This document shows positions 34,355-48,033 of a DNA stretch of 64,000 nucleotides, piece after piece (position 1 is the stretch's first letter; every line of letters begins with the position of its first letter). Where the stretch lies: contig JARZZO010000011.1 in NCBI GenBank assembly GCA_030544215.1, forward strand, positions 45,815,587 through 45,879,586, written 5' to 3'. Position numbers and translations under genes: made by a program. The stretch comes from Zantedeschia hybrid cultivar. Taxonomy: Eukaryota; Streptophyta; Magnoliopsida; Alismatales; Araceae. The notes below the pieces were generated by a model that was given only the letters and a program-made list of their open reading frames with translations, did not search any database and was not told the origin of the DNA.

Positions 34355-35390
34355 TTGGTCTCGCCATCTTTTATGTTTTTTTGTTCTTACTGTCATCAAC
34401 CGGGCACCCACGGCACACCACTTGTGTCTTTCGACACGTCCTCACCAATTGGTGAGTATTTTAGTTTAATTAATTTCCCTCGTGCACCACGTGCACACCC
34501 CAGTGGCAAGATCTTGCCCTCCCCTTGATTAGTTTAAAAAGTTATTTTTGTGATGAAAATGATGTGTGATTGATTGATTTTCTAGTTATTTAGTTGGTAA
34601 ATTATCCTGTTAAAAATTTGGAACTAAAAAAAAATCTACATGAGCTGATTATTTCCTACTTTTAACCTATTTGAGGAGGATTCAACTCAGAAAATCCTCT
34701 TGCAAAACTGTTTCTGCGAACTGAAAAGCGTCCAGGAGCACTGACGCGTTTCAAACCGCGTCAACACACCCAGACGCCTTTCAGTCTTCATATTTTCTCT
34801 GCTGTCTGCATCTGTTTCTGCGAAAGAATTAAGTTCTGTTTTGAATAGCGTCGATTACACTCGACGCGATTCATATAGTTTCTTAGTTATTTTTCAGTTT
34901 TCAGATTTTTGTGGCTTGAGTGCTAGCTACCCATTATTATTAAGCATTAGAGGCCATCCAGGCTGTAGGACATACGTATTGAGGCAAATACCCTCCTTTT
35001 CTTAGGAACACATTACTTGACGTCAGCAACTCTCTCTGGTTGGGTTGGTCCCTTGATCAGACTAGAGAAGTTGACGTTGAGACCTCCATAAGTCCCCAAA
35101 ATCAAGGTATTCCTCCTTGATCATCGGGCTGGTTGTACCAATTGAAGTCCCGGTTAGATTCTGAAAGCGTTGTGAGATAAAGCCCTAGAGAATAACTGTG
35201 GAAACTGAACTGAAACTAGGATCCTTCCCCTGAGCGAATTTGTGGTTTAATCCAATTCAAATAACTCAAAAAGGAATCTTAAAATTACGTTAAGCATCCA
35301 CTTGTTTGATTAATCTCTGTGCAACTTGTTTGTCAAATCTTTGAAAAAAAATCTAACATCATACTGCTACGATCAGGCAGGGACTTGAGT
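34355..35390 (+). other. Leader of the right Tat element
   Basis: No long reading frame. It contains a perfect 12-bp palindrome CACCAATTGGTG near 34434-34446 that runs into a splice-donor-like GTGAGTATTT, and an acceptor-like CAG near 35377, just before the gag start. A spliced leader is therefore possible but not shown. Three palindromic units lie at 34723-34872. Confidence 0.5.
34723..34872. repeat. Three palindromic units in the Tat leader
   Basis: Units start at 34723, 34753 (touching, period 30) and 34843. Centres: CAGGAGCACT, AACACACCCA and GATTACACTC. The first, preceded by ctgtttctgcga, resembles in flank and centre the unit at 16564 read on the other strand (GAGGAGCACT). This suggests common origin or exchange between leader and gene-upstream units. 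Confidence 0.9.
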
Positions 35391-38300
35391 ATGGCTCAAG
35401 ACGCCATCATCAACTACGAGGGAGATGCTAATGCCCCTCGGGATTCTGACTACAACTATGAGAACGGGAGAGATGCTGATGCCTCCCGTAATTCTGCCCC
35501 CATTCCATATCGACATGATGGGAACGCCCGGACCCCTCTCTTTCATCCCCATGATCGATATCCTGATCCTCCCCCGCATGAATATGCGATTCCTAATCCC
35601 GATCTTGAGGGAGACATGAATCAGAATGATCCCTCATCCTCTGATCCTGTGGATCTCGTCAACGCTTTGGGAGTTCTTGCCTCCCGACTGGACCCTCAGC
35701 AGTTCGAGGCGATCCAATCGATTCTGAAGGGGAAGGCACCCATGCAGCCTGCCGAGCCGAACCCTGTGGCTCCCCCTACTGTTCCTCAGCAACCTTCTTT
35801 TCCTCCTCCTTATATCCATCAGGCCGTGGAGGGCCTTCATATTACTTCTCGGCCAGCTGGGCCACAACTTTCATCCTCTAGGCAACCGGCTAGACCGCAA
35901 ACGCCTGCTTATCAAAATGCCCTCGGGCATGGCGGAAGCTCTGCCGGACCTCCCCTTTATTGTCCCCCCTGTCCAACGTACTCTAGGCAGCAGGCCTACC
36001 AAGTACCTCCCCCTCCTCCTCCTCCCCAGGCAGATCTGACCACACAAACATTCCTGGCCAAAATGGAGCGTATGGATGAGCAATTTAACAACCTCCAGAA
36101 GATGATGGGGGTCAAAGCTGTACCAGAAATCAACTTACCCAGCCTGCCAGTTTTCCATCTGCCACCCTCTGAGATGCCAGTGTACCGAAAGTACAATGGT
36201 ACTGGTAACCCCTTTACACATCTGAAGGAGTTTATGTACGAATCGTCTTTCTGGCAGAACGACAAGAGGTCGTTGGCCTTTTTGTTCAGGAGATCTCTAG
36301 AGGGACCAGCCCTCGAGTGGTTCTTTTCTTTAGAACCCTCCGAAGTAGAGGATTACGGTATCGTTTCACGCAAATTTATCCAACGATACCAGGACAGAGT
36401 TGCACCCTCCTTGTCCATCACTGACCTCATCGCCGAAAAGATGAAACCTGATGAGGAGTTTGTCAGTTTTGCTGACAGGTGGCGGGGCCTGGCCGAAAAG
36501 GTGAAAGACCACTTGTCCGAGTCCGAGCAAGTGAAGATGTTAATTTCTAACGCCACGCCCTAATTCAAGCTAGTCCTCTCCTTGAACAATCTGACCAACA
36601 TGGCAGAGCTCTATGAACGAGCACGGTACTGCCAGAATGCTTTTAAGGACGCTACATTCTCTAGCGTCTTTGATCCTCACAGACCTAGCAGGCCTCCACC
36701 TCGGAAGCCTGCAGTGCCAAATTCTCCCAGCACAGGTCCGACTACTGAGGGCACGCTCTCTCATGAGCAAGTCAGTAGCATGAACAATAACTCGCCCCAG
36801 TTCGTGAGGAGTCAGCAGCAATACCAGAGGCCACAACAGCCGAACCAGCAAGGGTACAGGCAGCAGCAGAGCCCCCATTATCAGCAACAGTATCAACGAC
36901 CCCAGCAGCCGAATCAGAACCAGAACCAGCATCAGCTACAGCAGCCGCCACAAAGGCAATTGCAGTACCAGCAGCCTCAGCAACAGCAATATCCCCAACA
37001 GCAGCAATATCAGCCGCGCGCACCGCCGGCATACCACAATGTCCCTCCTCCTGGTGATTATAACCAGCCGAGAAGACCTCCAGGCCCGAAGAGGGCGGAA
37101 TACCCCGCCCTCCCAGAATCCTTGGCCGATATCTTCAGTGCTCTAATGGCAGCTAATGCCTTAGTCTTGCCAAGGGAAAAGGCCGTCTGGCCTCAAAATG
37201 CCGACACGTCCAGGTATTGCTACTTCCATAGGCAACCTGGGCATACCATTGACACCTGCTTCTAATTCAGAGATTATATTCATGATCTCAATGAGCAGGG
37301 CGGCATAGACTGGGAGGAGATGAAAAAGTATATATTAGCCCTGAAGGCGAGAAGACCGCAACAGCAGCAGCAGCAGCAGCAAGTAAGACCACCAGCAAAG
37401 GCAGCACCGCCACCAAATATGAGCATAGTGCAGAACCCGCTCCCGGAGCACCAGAACCAAAACCAAGTTGCACCCATTCTGACGAACAGCAAGTCTGAGG
37501 CTAGTCGTGGGCAATAGTGGAGGATAGAAGATTCCTCTTCTCTTTATTCAACGGGTCACGTTCAGAATACCGCAGAACAACCACCACGCCGCACCATCCG
37601 CATACTTAGGCCACAACCCATTACCATCACCCCTCTACCGACACCCACATATCACTCGCCCGCACCCAATAACCCATTACCGCCACCCGCTTTCCTTAAG
37701 CCCATCATGCCCCATACCACTACGCCTCCACCATATAATCCACCACAAACCAACTACGCACCCCTTTTACCATCTAGGCCATTACTCCGCATACCATTCC
37801 CTACTTCGCCCATTACCACCACCACCTACCCAGATATGCCCTTACCATCCAGACCGCTATTACGCGTCCCATTCCCCACTTCACCAACCACTTACCCATC
37901 CACCATCCAACCATCTAGGCCTTTAATCCGCACCATGCCACCACCACCTAACCCTACCCCATCACCTACATATCAACCCTCCGCACCGCTTACGCCACCC
38001 GACTCTGCGGTACTCAAGGTGTCACCGGGATCCTCCACGGTTAAGGAACATGCGCTCTGAAGTGGAAGGATTTTCAACAAAGTCTTCCCTCAGTCCACAG
38101 TCAGAGACGGCCCATCACGGCCGACTGAGGAAGCCCATAATGAAGAGAGTGCACCAGGCACTCAATATGACTTGTTGAAACATCTGGACAGAACACCGGC
38201 ACGGATCACCGTACTTGAATTGATCAAAAGGTCCAAGATTCACCAAGAAGCCTTAATGGAATACCTACAGAAGGTGATGGTCAACGAGGACGTGCCGGTA

Positions 38301-39953
38301 GAGAAAATTGCAGCACTACTAGTTCCTCAGGGGGATCAGCCCTCTATTACATTCCACACGTCGGAACTAGCACCGCCAGCCGCCAGAAGCATGGCTCTGA
38401 GCATCACGGTCAATATCTGCAAGAAGGCCGTGGATGCGTGCCTGGTTGACACGGGGGCTTCAATCAATGTTCTACCCCCGAAGACCCTAGAGCTGTGCGG
38501 TGTGCCCAAGGAGAAGTGGCTGCCTAGCCCCATTTCAGTTACAGCATATGACAACTCTACCCGTTCCCCTCTGGGAATGGTTTATTTAAAAGTGGAGCTA
38601 GGTCCCGTAAGTCATGCAGAGGTTGAATTTCACATTCTCGAAATTGACCCTTCTATAAATGCCATTCTAGGACGTCCTTACATTAAAACTCTTGAGGCGA
38701 TTCCTTCTACGAATCACCAATGCCTCAAATTCCCTTTCAAAGGATGAATTATTAAAGTGACGAGCATGCCGATCCTTGCTACTGCTCAACCTTTTCTGTC
38801 GGTATTACAGGCGTACCGTCCAGTGGCTGATCCTTTGAAAGCCGCCACCATTTCTCCTTACCCATTAAATGCTATCAAAAGGGGGAAGTGCATGAGTACC
38901 CCAGGATGGAGAATTATGATGAAGAACGGCTATCAGCCTGGGAGAGGTCTGGGCACACAGTTGCAAGGCAGGACCACTCCTGTCAAAGATCATCGAGCAG
39001 CACCTGGAAGTGGTCTGGGCTATAGGTCAAGAAGACTGAAGCAAGATCTGGTTCAGCAAGCAGAGATTGAAGAAGGTCGAAAAATTCTGGAGACAATGTC
39101 TACACCACCTAAGGAAGGCCGAGATCCCCTAACATGGACCCTATATACACACTTTGTAAAAGGGCCCATACTTAGTCACGACAACACGGTGGTCATTACT
39201 TCATGTTTTGACCTCCATGACATATATGGGAGAGACTTGGCCAGACATTGTTCTGAACTACTTACGTACCAATCCTTGGAGGCTCTGCGGCCTATGAAAA
39301 GGAGGAAATTCCATGACCCCGAATGTGAATGGTACAGATGGTTCGATCTAAGGGACCTCTACATAGCACTGAACAGATTATTCCTAGATCCTGCAGAACC
39401 CAAGTGGCCGCCGCAGATCGACGAGCTGATTGAAGGTCCTGGTGCCATCTTTGATAAGCGGATACTGCTGTCGGAAGAAACCGATGGAGGGGAGCCAGAT
39501 GACCCCTATGAAGCTGGTTATACAACAGATCTGCTCTGGAGGGGGACATATCATTCCCATATCTTTATGCTCCATACTCTATTCTGCACACTGCTCTTGA
39601 CCCCGACTTGGTCGCGGGTCATTACTGAAGATATTCCACGGGCTCCGCCCGTTATGATCACTCTGTCCCCTCGGGACCTCATTCCATCCCCTCCTCTCGA
39701 CCTAGAGAGGATGTATGATCTGATCTGGGACATATTGCTATATGATCCCCCTAATCCTTTGGCCTTGGTGCCGCTTCCTCCGTCTGATCCTCCTTCCATT
39801 TGCATCTATTCTTGCTTTATGTTTAACTCCTCGATGGTCCAAAAAAAAACGCCAATTTGGCAACAAATTCTTCCCAAATCCTCATCGAGGAAACATCTTA
39901 CTTGTCCGATTGCCCCCTACCGCGCTGGTCCGTCGGGCAAGATTCTCTCTTAG
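35391..39953 (+). pseudogene. Tat-lineage gag-protease-G-patch polyprotein, right copy
   Basis: One frame of 1521 codons from ATG 35391. Order: variable N-terminus; retrotransposon gag domain (about codons 261-400); proline/glutamine-rich stretch; CCHC-like knuckle (C-x-FH-x4-GH-x4-C, near codon 611-625); aspartic protease with DTGAS at codon 1020; G-patch (about codons 1172-1215, GYQPGRGLG); long linker. In-frame stops at 36561, 37263, 37515, 38058 and 38745; each equals CAA, CAG or CGA after a C-to-T change. The first three are absent from the left copy, which has Q there. G-patch domains after protease are known in Tat/Ogre elements. The frame overlaps pol by about 97 nt. It is not translatable as it stands. 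Confidence 0.9.
39841..39849 (+). promoter_or_regulatory. A9 run at the gag-pro / pol frame change
   Basis: Nine A followed by C, read as CAA AAA AAA ACG in the gag-pro frame. A -1 slip here continues directly into the pol frame, which is open upstream of 39857. This fits a programmed -1 shift at A-AAA-AAA, but also a simple homopolymer length change, or an intron as in Ogre elements. The same run is on the left at 29429-29437. Confidence 0.45.
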
Positions 39954-42900
39954 ATCTACTCTGTCCCTCCCCACCGGAGGATTCCCCTGTATTTCCACTT
40001 GTATCCCAGGATTTTCATCCTGCTTCATCTTCATTAGGTTATGATAGGCAGTTTAGTGAAGTTAGGCAGTCCCGTTTTAGGCAGGTTAGTCAGGTTAGGA
40101 AGTCTAGGAAGCCTAAGGGTAGGCAAATTCCAAATAGATACCTCCGGGACTTAGTTGATAAGTGTTCTTCTTGCTCTTTAATCCCTCAGTTTTTAGAAAA
40201 TCCAATTCAGATGCCAGAAGATTGTACGGACGATGAGTCAGTTAATGATGTGTATGGGGTATATGAGTTAGTGTATGAAAAAGATCCCATTATTGAAGAT
40301 GAGGAAGATGATGAGGACGCGGCTGAGGCGTATGCCAGTGGAGTGAAGAGATTTGATGAACCCTCAGCTGCCGTAGAAGAGCCCACCAAAGAAATAAACT
40401 TAGGGACTGAAGACGAACCTAAGGTTGTCCTCGTCAGCAAAAATCTTTCTACAGAGGATGAGAAGGCAATGGTACAAGTACTTAAGGACTATAAGGACAC
40501 TTTCGCCTGGAGTTATGAAGATATGCCAGGGCTAGACTCATCTTTAGTTGAACACAGGTTAACATTAAAAGATGGAGCTAGTCCGGTCAAGCAGAAATTA
40601 AGGCGATTCCACCCACAAATGGCTCTAAAGATGAAGGAAGAGGTCGATAAATTGCACAAAGCCAAATTTATTAGAGTTGTCCTTTATCCACAATGGGTGG
40701 CCAATATAGTCCCGGTTATGAAAAAGGACGGGAAGGTCAGGATTCGCATTGACTTCTGCGATTTGAACCGGGCATGTCCTAAAGACGATTTTCCATTACC
40801 TCATATTGATGTACTCATCGATAACACTGTTGGCTATGAAACGTTATCGTTTATGGATGGATTTTCAGGATACAATCAGATTAAGTTGGCAGAAGAGGAT
40901 CAAGAAAAGACCTCATTCACTACACCTTGGGGAACATATTGCTATGTTGTCATGCCATTTGGATTGAAGAATGCTGGAGCCACTTATCAGAGGGCTATGA
41001 TGGCAATATTTCATGACATGATGCATATAGATCTGGAAGTGTATGTGGATGATTTATTGGTTAAGTCTAAAACAAAGGCTGAGCACGCCAAAGTTTTGGC
41101 AAGGGTATTAGAGAGATCGAGAGAATATCAGTTAAAGATGAACCCCAAGAAATGTGTATTCGAGGTATCTTCAGAAAAATTGCTTGGATTCATTGTCAGC
41201 AAACGGGGAATTGAGATCGATCCCAATAAGGCGAAGGCTATCAGAGAAATGCCACCTCCCAAAAACTTGAAAGAATTGAGAGGATTAATTGGGAGGTTGT
41301 AATTTATTCGCCGTTTTGTCTCCCAGCACTCACAAAGGTGTAAGCCGTTCTACGAGCTTACCAAGCCAGGAGTCAAATTCAATTGGGACGATAAGTGTCA
41401 TGAGGCATTTGATGGATTAAAGGACTATTTGGCAAGTCCTCCTGTTTTGAGACCACCATCTCCAGGCAAACCATTGATACTTTATATTTCAGTCCTGGAT
41501 GACGCAGTGGGGGCTGTCCTAGCACAAGAGGATGAAGAAGGAAAGGAGAGGGCAGCCTACTATCTCTCTAAACTTCTCAACCCCGCTGAACAGAGATACA
41601 CGGCGATGGAGAAAACATGTGCAGCATTAGTTTGGGTTGTTCAGAAATTGAAGCATTATTTTCTGGCCCATGAAGTCCACCTCATCGCTAGGATGAATCC
41701 GATCAAATTCCTTCTGGAGAAATCTGTTCTTACTGATAGGTTAGCGCGATGGCAAAACTTTCTATCTCAATTCGATATCATTTACATTCAGCAGAAAGCG
41801 ATCAAAGGCTATGCCATAGCAGAACATCTCGCTCATCATCCCCTTCCTCGATTTGATCCAGTGCGATCAGAGTTTCCGGATGAGGAACTGATGTCCGTAA
41901 ATCAAATCAGAGATGATATGTGGACTCTGCATTTTGACGGAGCTCTGAATTCTCTTGGAAAGGGTATTTGAATCGTTCTGTTATCACCTGAAGGTGTCAC
42001 CATTCCACAAGCCTTTCAGCTTGACTTTCCAGTCACCAACAACATAGCTGAATACGAAGCACTTCTTGCTGGCCTCGAGGCTGCTCATGTTCATGGTGCC
42101 ACTAAACTCAGGATTGTGGGTGATAGCCAACTGATTCTTCGCCAAGTGCTGACCAAGTATCGAACTCTTGATCCTAAGCTCAAACCTTATCAGGAACTTA
42201 CTTCTGCATACTCAAAGCTTTTCACAAAATTGATCTTTATCCATGTCCCTAGAAATCAAAACATCTTAGCTGACGCTCTAGCTTCACTTGCATCTTCCCT
42301 TGATTTTCCGATCAGCAAGCAATCTGAATCAATCATAGTTCATAGGCGTCTTTCACCTGCCGTGAAAGACCCTTCATTTCTTAGAACTAAGGAGAAGTTG
42401 CTGAAGAAATTCAGAGATGGGAGTATTGTGGAGAAAAGAGAAATCATGTTGATGGAGCTGTTAGAAGAGATGGATGAGGAATAGAAGCCATGGTATTATG
42501 AAATTGCAAAATATTGTGAAGATCAATCGTATCCTGAGGAAGCTACAACTGAGGAGAAAAGGGCTATCAGGAGAGTTGCTCAACGATACACCTTAGTTGG
42601 AGGAGCATTATATAAGAGAGGTTTTGATGGAGTTCTTCTGAGATGTCTAGACGAGGATGAGCTTTGGAAGGTTATGGAAGGAGCTCATAGTGGAGTTTGT
42701 GGTGGCCATGTTAATGGACAGATGCTAGCAAAGAAAATCCTTAGACAAGGATTTTATTGGCCAACCATGGAAGAAGATTGTGTAGGATATGTCCGTAGGT
42801 GTGCTAAGTGTCAACTTCACGCCGACAAAATTCATTCTCCTGCATCTTCACTCCATCCTGTTTCTTCCCCATGGCCTTTCTCCATGTGGGCTTTCGACAT

Positions 42901-43750
42901 TATTGGACCTCTTGGTAACCCAGATTCCGGCATCAAGCAAAAATCTTTCATTCTCACGGCAACGGAATACTTCACCAAGTGGGCAGAAGCTGAAGCGTAC
43001 ACGGAAGTCAAAGCATCAACCGTCTGCAAGTTCATCATGAAGAACATCATCACAAGATTCGGAATTCCAAGCACCATCGTTACCGACAACGGACCGCAGT
43101 TCGTGTCACAAGAATTGAAAGACCTCTGCAACAGGTATAGAATTGCATTGCATCATTCATCTCCTTATTATCCGCAAGGCAATGGCCAAGCAGAGGCAAC
43201 AAATAAGACTTTGATAAAAATCATCAAAAAGACGTGTAAATCTAACAAATTCGCAGATTGGCCAGAAAAATTGGTTGAGGCTCTATGGGCCTACCGAACT
43301 TCAATCCGCACGCCTACCGGGCAAACTCCTTATTCCTTAACATTTGGAATGGAGGCGGTAGTTCCATACGAGATCCTTATACCGTCGCTAAGAGTACAAT
43401 TGAACAAGGAATTTTCCATTGATGAACATCGTTCAGCACTTCTTGCTCAATTGGAACTTTTAGACGAGAAAAGGTGGTCAGCTGCTAATCATGCAAAAGT
43501 TTATCAAAACAGACTAGCACGTTTTTATCAAAAGAAAGTCATTGAACGTAAGTTCAAAGTCGGTGAAATGGTCGTTAAAAGAATTTTTGTAAAACCTGGT
43601 GGTCCGCGTTCTAAGCTCCAACCCAACTGGGAAGGACCTTATGTTGTATCGCACGCTTTTCCTGGTAATGCTTATCGTCTGGTTAATGCAGAAGGAGAAG
43701 AGCTAAATCATCCCTGGAATGGTTTACATCTTAAGAAATACTACCCTTAG
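39857..43750 (+). pseudogene. Tat-lineage pol polyprotein (RT, two RNases H, integrase), right copy
   Basis: One frame of 1298 codons including stops. The reverse transcriptase has YVDD at 41042-41053 and the FPLPHID and MPFGLKNAGATYQR stretches. The RT-linked RNase H follows a stop at 41300. A second, archaeal-type RNase H (WTLHFDGAL, NNIAEYEALLAGL, GDSQLILRQV) spans the stop at 41969. Integrase has an HHCC zinc site from about 42692, catalytic D at 42896, D at 43085 and E at 43193 (D-x35-E), and a C-terminal GPYVV domain with no chromodomain. A third stop lies at 42482. The second RNase H marks the Tat lineage. Stops TAA, TGA and TAG fit C-to-T changes. The start is approximate because pol is probably reached by frameshift. 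Confidence 0.92.
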
Positions 43751-45054
43751 GTTAAAGAGTCGATCAGTATGGTACAAAGACCAGTGGAATCAGAAAGTTT
43801 ATAAACTCAAATTTCCCAGTTAGTCTGGATAACTTAAGTTCAAACCCATTACTATACACGCTGACACGTTTGGTTCGTGAGTAACAAGAGATGCCAAGTC
43901 TTGAAGAATATCAAAAGCTTGACTAAAAGTGTAAAGTACAAATCATTCATTTTAAAAGCAAAATTCTGTTTTACACTCGGCCCATGATGTTGGAACGAGG
44001 CTTAGAATAGACTACCAAGAATACCCGTCATCTTAGTAGGAGGCCGTCATAAAAAAAAGGGGGAGATCCGTTCCGAAAAAAAAAAAACATAGAAAAGTAA
44101 AAACAAAAGGCAAATGTCAAATCAAAAAGGCCATTACATTACAAACATTACATCAAGGCCATGAAATGAAATGAAAGGGAACGCAAGGTCGATAAATACT
44201 CCGGAAGGAAAATGACCGAACCCCAACGGATATCAGGGTAGGAAAAGGACATCTTTTTAAGTCTCCGGAACCTTCTCATGGGCTTTCTAAACTTATTCTT
44301 CCTTTCTTTGTAAAGGGGTGTACTCCAAACTTAAGGAATGGCTTAAATTGACTAAGGGTCAAATCATCAAATGGGATCACAAATGGAAACACAAGTTCAA
44401 ACACGATGGGTTTAAGTTAAATTGTCAAAGAACAATTTGGAAATTAAGTTAATAAATGAATATGATCTTTTGATCTAAGTACCATGCTGATCTTTTAGTC
44501 AAAAATTCAAAAAAAATTTCATATGTCAAAAATTCCAAAAAAAATACGTACGTCAAAATTCCAAAAAAAAATACATACGTCAAAAATTCAAAAAAAATAC
44601 ATATGTCAAAAATTCAAAAAAAATATATATATGTCAAAATTCAAAAAAAAGCATATATTTCAAAACCCAAACAAAAATGAATATTTCAAAATATAAAAAA
44701 AAAATATTTCAATTAGCATTTGCTTGTGGCATTTAGTATGTTTCATTCCTTTTATTTTCAGTGAGCATCTGTTTGCTTGTATGTTGCATTTTGCTTAAGT
44801 TTGATTATTCTCATTATCTTTGTTAATAAAGGCCATGCCCCTTGACCATTTATTGAAGGAAAAGATTAATTGACCATTTATTTGGTCAGGCAAGGGGCTA
44901 AGCCTAAATAGATACTTAACCTGTTTATTAAGTGATGTACAGAATACAAGACAAGCACAGGAACACAAGATTGAAGCCCAAAATTTTCATGTATTTCATT
45001 AGAAAGTGTTTTGTACATGATACATGAAGAAAAAAAAAGAAGATACATGAGCCC
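43751..45054. other. Region between integrase and the PMD gene end, right
   Basis: Mirror of 24224-25527. It contains the A-rich minisatellite 44500-44705 with units like acatatgtcaaaaattcaaaa. No gene. Confidence 0.65.
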
Positions 45055-47673
45055 TCAAGGCTGGCTCTCCCCTCCGCCCTCGTCCAACTGGCTCTGGGCC
45101 TCGTCAGGTGCATCCGGTGCTGGTCCTCGACTAGGAGGTGGAGGTGGCCCCATCGCACTCGGACCTGCCTTACCAGAAGACATGGCGACACTGGCCGTGA
45201 AGGCACTGGTTAGACCACGCTCATGGGCACACTGCCGAGCTCGCTGATATCGCTCCTCCACCATCTTGCGCTCATGCTCCGCGACTGACAGCCGACCCTG
45301 AAGACTCTCCAGTCGAAGGCGGTCGCGATCTCTCTCCTCAGTCACAACCTCCAGGCGAATCTGGAGGCGTGCAAGATCTCCAGTGGAGAGACGCGCCACC
45401 TGCTCCTCTAGAGCCCGGATCCGCGCAGCATCAGCTTCGGCGCGAGCCGCTGCAGTACGGGCATGCTCCAACTCCGCTTCAGCTCTCTGAAGGGCTTCCT
45501 GAAGCTCAGCAACCTGAATAAAAGTCATTGTTAGTTCAAGGCAATCAAGTAATTAAAATCAAATTCAGAAATGAAAAGTTGAAGAACTTACCCGAGCAGT
45601 ACGGTCCTCCTCCGCAAGAGAAGCCCGGTGGATGGCGGAGGTGAGCTGACTCTGAAGATCAGCCAGAGCAGCGTCATGGGCGGAAGAGGATGATGACGCT
45701 CCATAAGAAGGGGGAGCCGCCTGGGTGTAGACAGCTCGTTGCATCAAAAGATAACTGTCAGTGTCAATCGCCAAAACAGTTAATTAATTAAAACATGCAC
45801 TCATATTCATGCATACATACCAGATCGAACAATTCTTTCTGGACTTGTTCTAGCTGGGCCTCCGCATCATGTAGGCGGGCCCGGAGGTCGATGATGACTG
45901 CATCGCGTGCATCCTGCATATCGCACATGCATTCATTCATTCATAAATATAAATCAAGATAATAATAAATTAAAGACGCATAAATGCATACTTACATCGA
46001 GTGGTCGGAGGAGCCGAAGCTGATCGACGTAGTGAGCCCGGTATTGCTGGAGGTAGGCCTTGCTACTCTCCGCCCGTGACTCCACTCTGACACCCCGGCG
46101 ATGCCAGTCTTCATATTGCTCCGGGAATTTCGCACGCCAATCTGTGAGGGCTTGCTTGCCCCTCATGCTCCTCCCGACGTCCTCTGGGACCTCCTCGTCG
46201 ATCCATTCCTGGTGGAGGCCCAGGGTCCTCATCACGAGCCGGAGGCGGAGGGGCTCAATTTCGTTGAGGCAATGTAGCCACATTTGCCTCCCGAACCTCC
46301 TCCTGCCAGCCGTCACCCACGGCTGACCCTCCTCGCCCATACCAAGGTACGGGCGCCAGATCACCTGCATATAGATTAGATGCATTCATTTGCATTTAAA
46401 CAATAAAAGATTGCATTGAATAAAATTGAATAAATTAAAAAAAAACTTACTAGAAGCTCTGGATAGTCCAAGAACTGACGGTGGAGGGCCGTCAATTGGT
46501 GGTGCTGTGGAGCTGTGTCCACGATTGGCTGCCAACGGCAGGCCAATTGTAACGACCCGCCACCCTATAATCGGGGATCCGATTACTAAATGGGTACCGA
46601 ATCATTAATTTGGAACCGAACCAGGATCTAGTAAGTCTGGGAAATAAATAATTAACTAAGCTAAACATTCACATCGCATTGAATTGAAATGAAAGTGCAT
46701 GAATTAAAATTATTACAATGCGACTCGATACAGCAAATAATTACATACTCCAACTGAAAAGAAATAATTAAACATACAGGCCAGAAATAAATAACAACTA
46801 CATCGGGGCATACCCCGGAACAACCGCTGAAGACGCTCAACACACGGCCGCACACGCCGCTCTAGGTCTGTTGGGAGTCCTCACCTGAAAACCGCAGGGG
46901 TGAGTCTCAAGACAAGACTTAGTAGGGATCCTTCGATCCCCACTGCCCACGCACACACCCACAAGTGCAAAATATAGCTAACGGTAAGGTAACAAGCACA
47001 GTAGTAGGTACAATTCCTAATTCTCAACATGGAATCACATGCAGTCGAAGTGTATTAAACATGCATATTTCTAAACTAACCGACAAGGGAACCCACGACT
47101 GCCGCCTCGATAGAACACGTCAACCACATAAACAAATGGTGGGAAAAACTTCGACCCGCTGAGACCAAACAGTAACCCCTCGGTTAGCACGCTGGCTACC
47201 TCGGCGGCTACTCCTTCCCCCAGCAAACACTGACCCGCTGAGACCAAACAGTAACCCCTCGGATAGCACGCTGGCTACTCCGGCCCAACTGGCTCAGGTG
47301 GTTACTCCTTCCCCCAGCACGAGTGACACTCCAAAGGTACCACTCCGACACCGGTACAAGCTAGCTAACCCCGGGGTTCACCGGGTGACCCTCTCCACTA
47401 GGCGTCACCCCGCCACTGCTCCCGTCAGCGCTGTGTCCCTCCGCACCGACACAGGGTGTAGAACGCTACAACTGTCACTCTAAGTCCACCGAAACAGAAA
47501 ACACGGCACGGTGCGGTCCGGTCACGGAAGAAGTCCACGGTCGCACGACACCCAACGCAGTGTCATCCGGTCACGAAGAGTTCATCACATCGAGTACATT
47601 AAAAGCATGCATTAACCAACTATCTAGCAGTGTAAACACATTTTACTGGCATGAATTAGTGTGGTTCTGTCTT

Positions 47674-48033
47674 GAATCGCATCGCCCAAGGCCGACGCCT
47701 TTCAAGCTCCATGTACAGGTTCATGTAAAATAGTCTTCAGAATCAGGCCTTAAAAGGCGTCGACACCAGTGGTCGCCTTTTAAAAGGCGTCGACATCCTC
47801 AGACGCCATTCAACACAGAAATCCGGAAATTCCAAAGCCCTTACTCAGGGGATTTCTGCCTTAAAAGGCGTCATGGCTACCTGACGCTGTTCAAAACGCG
47901 TCGCCCACCCATGACGTCTTTTAGTCCCAGAATCCCCGAACTGGCAGACTCTCTGTCAGGTGATTCCTGTCTAAAAGGCGTCGTGATGGACTGACGCCCT
48001 TCAAAAAGGCGTCGTCCATGCACGACGTCTTTC
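47674..48033. repeat. Seven palindromic units in the solo LTR (right), cluster 2
   Basis: Mirror of 21245-21604. The centres are unchanged from the left arm. Confidence 0.9.
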
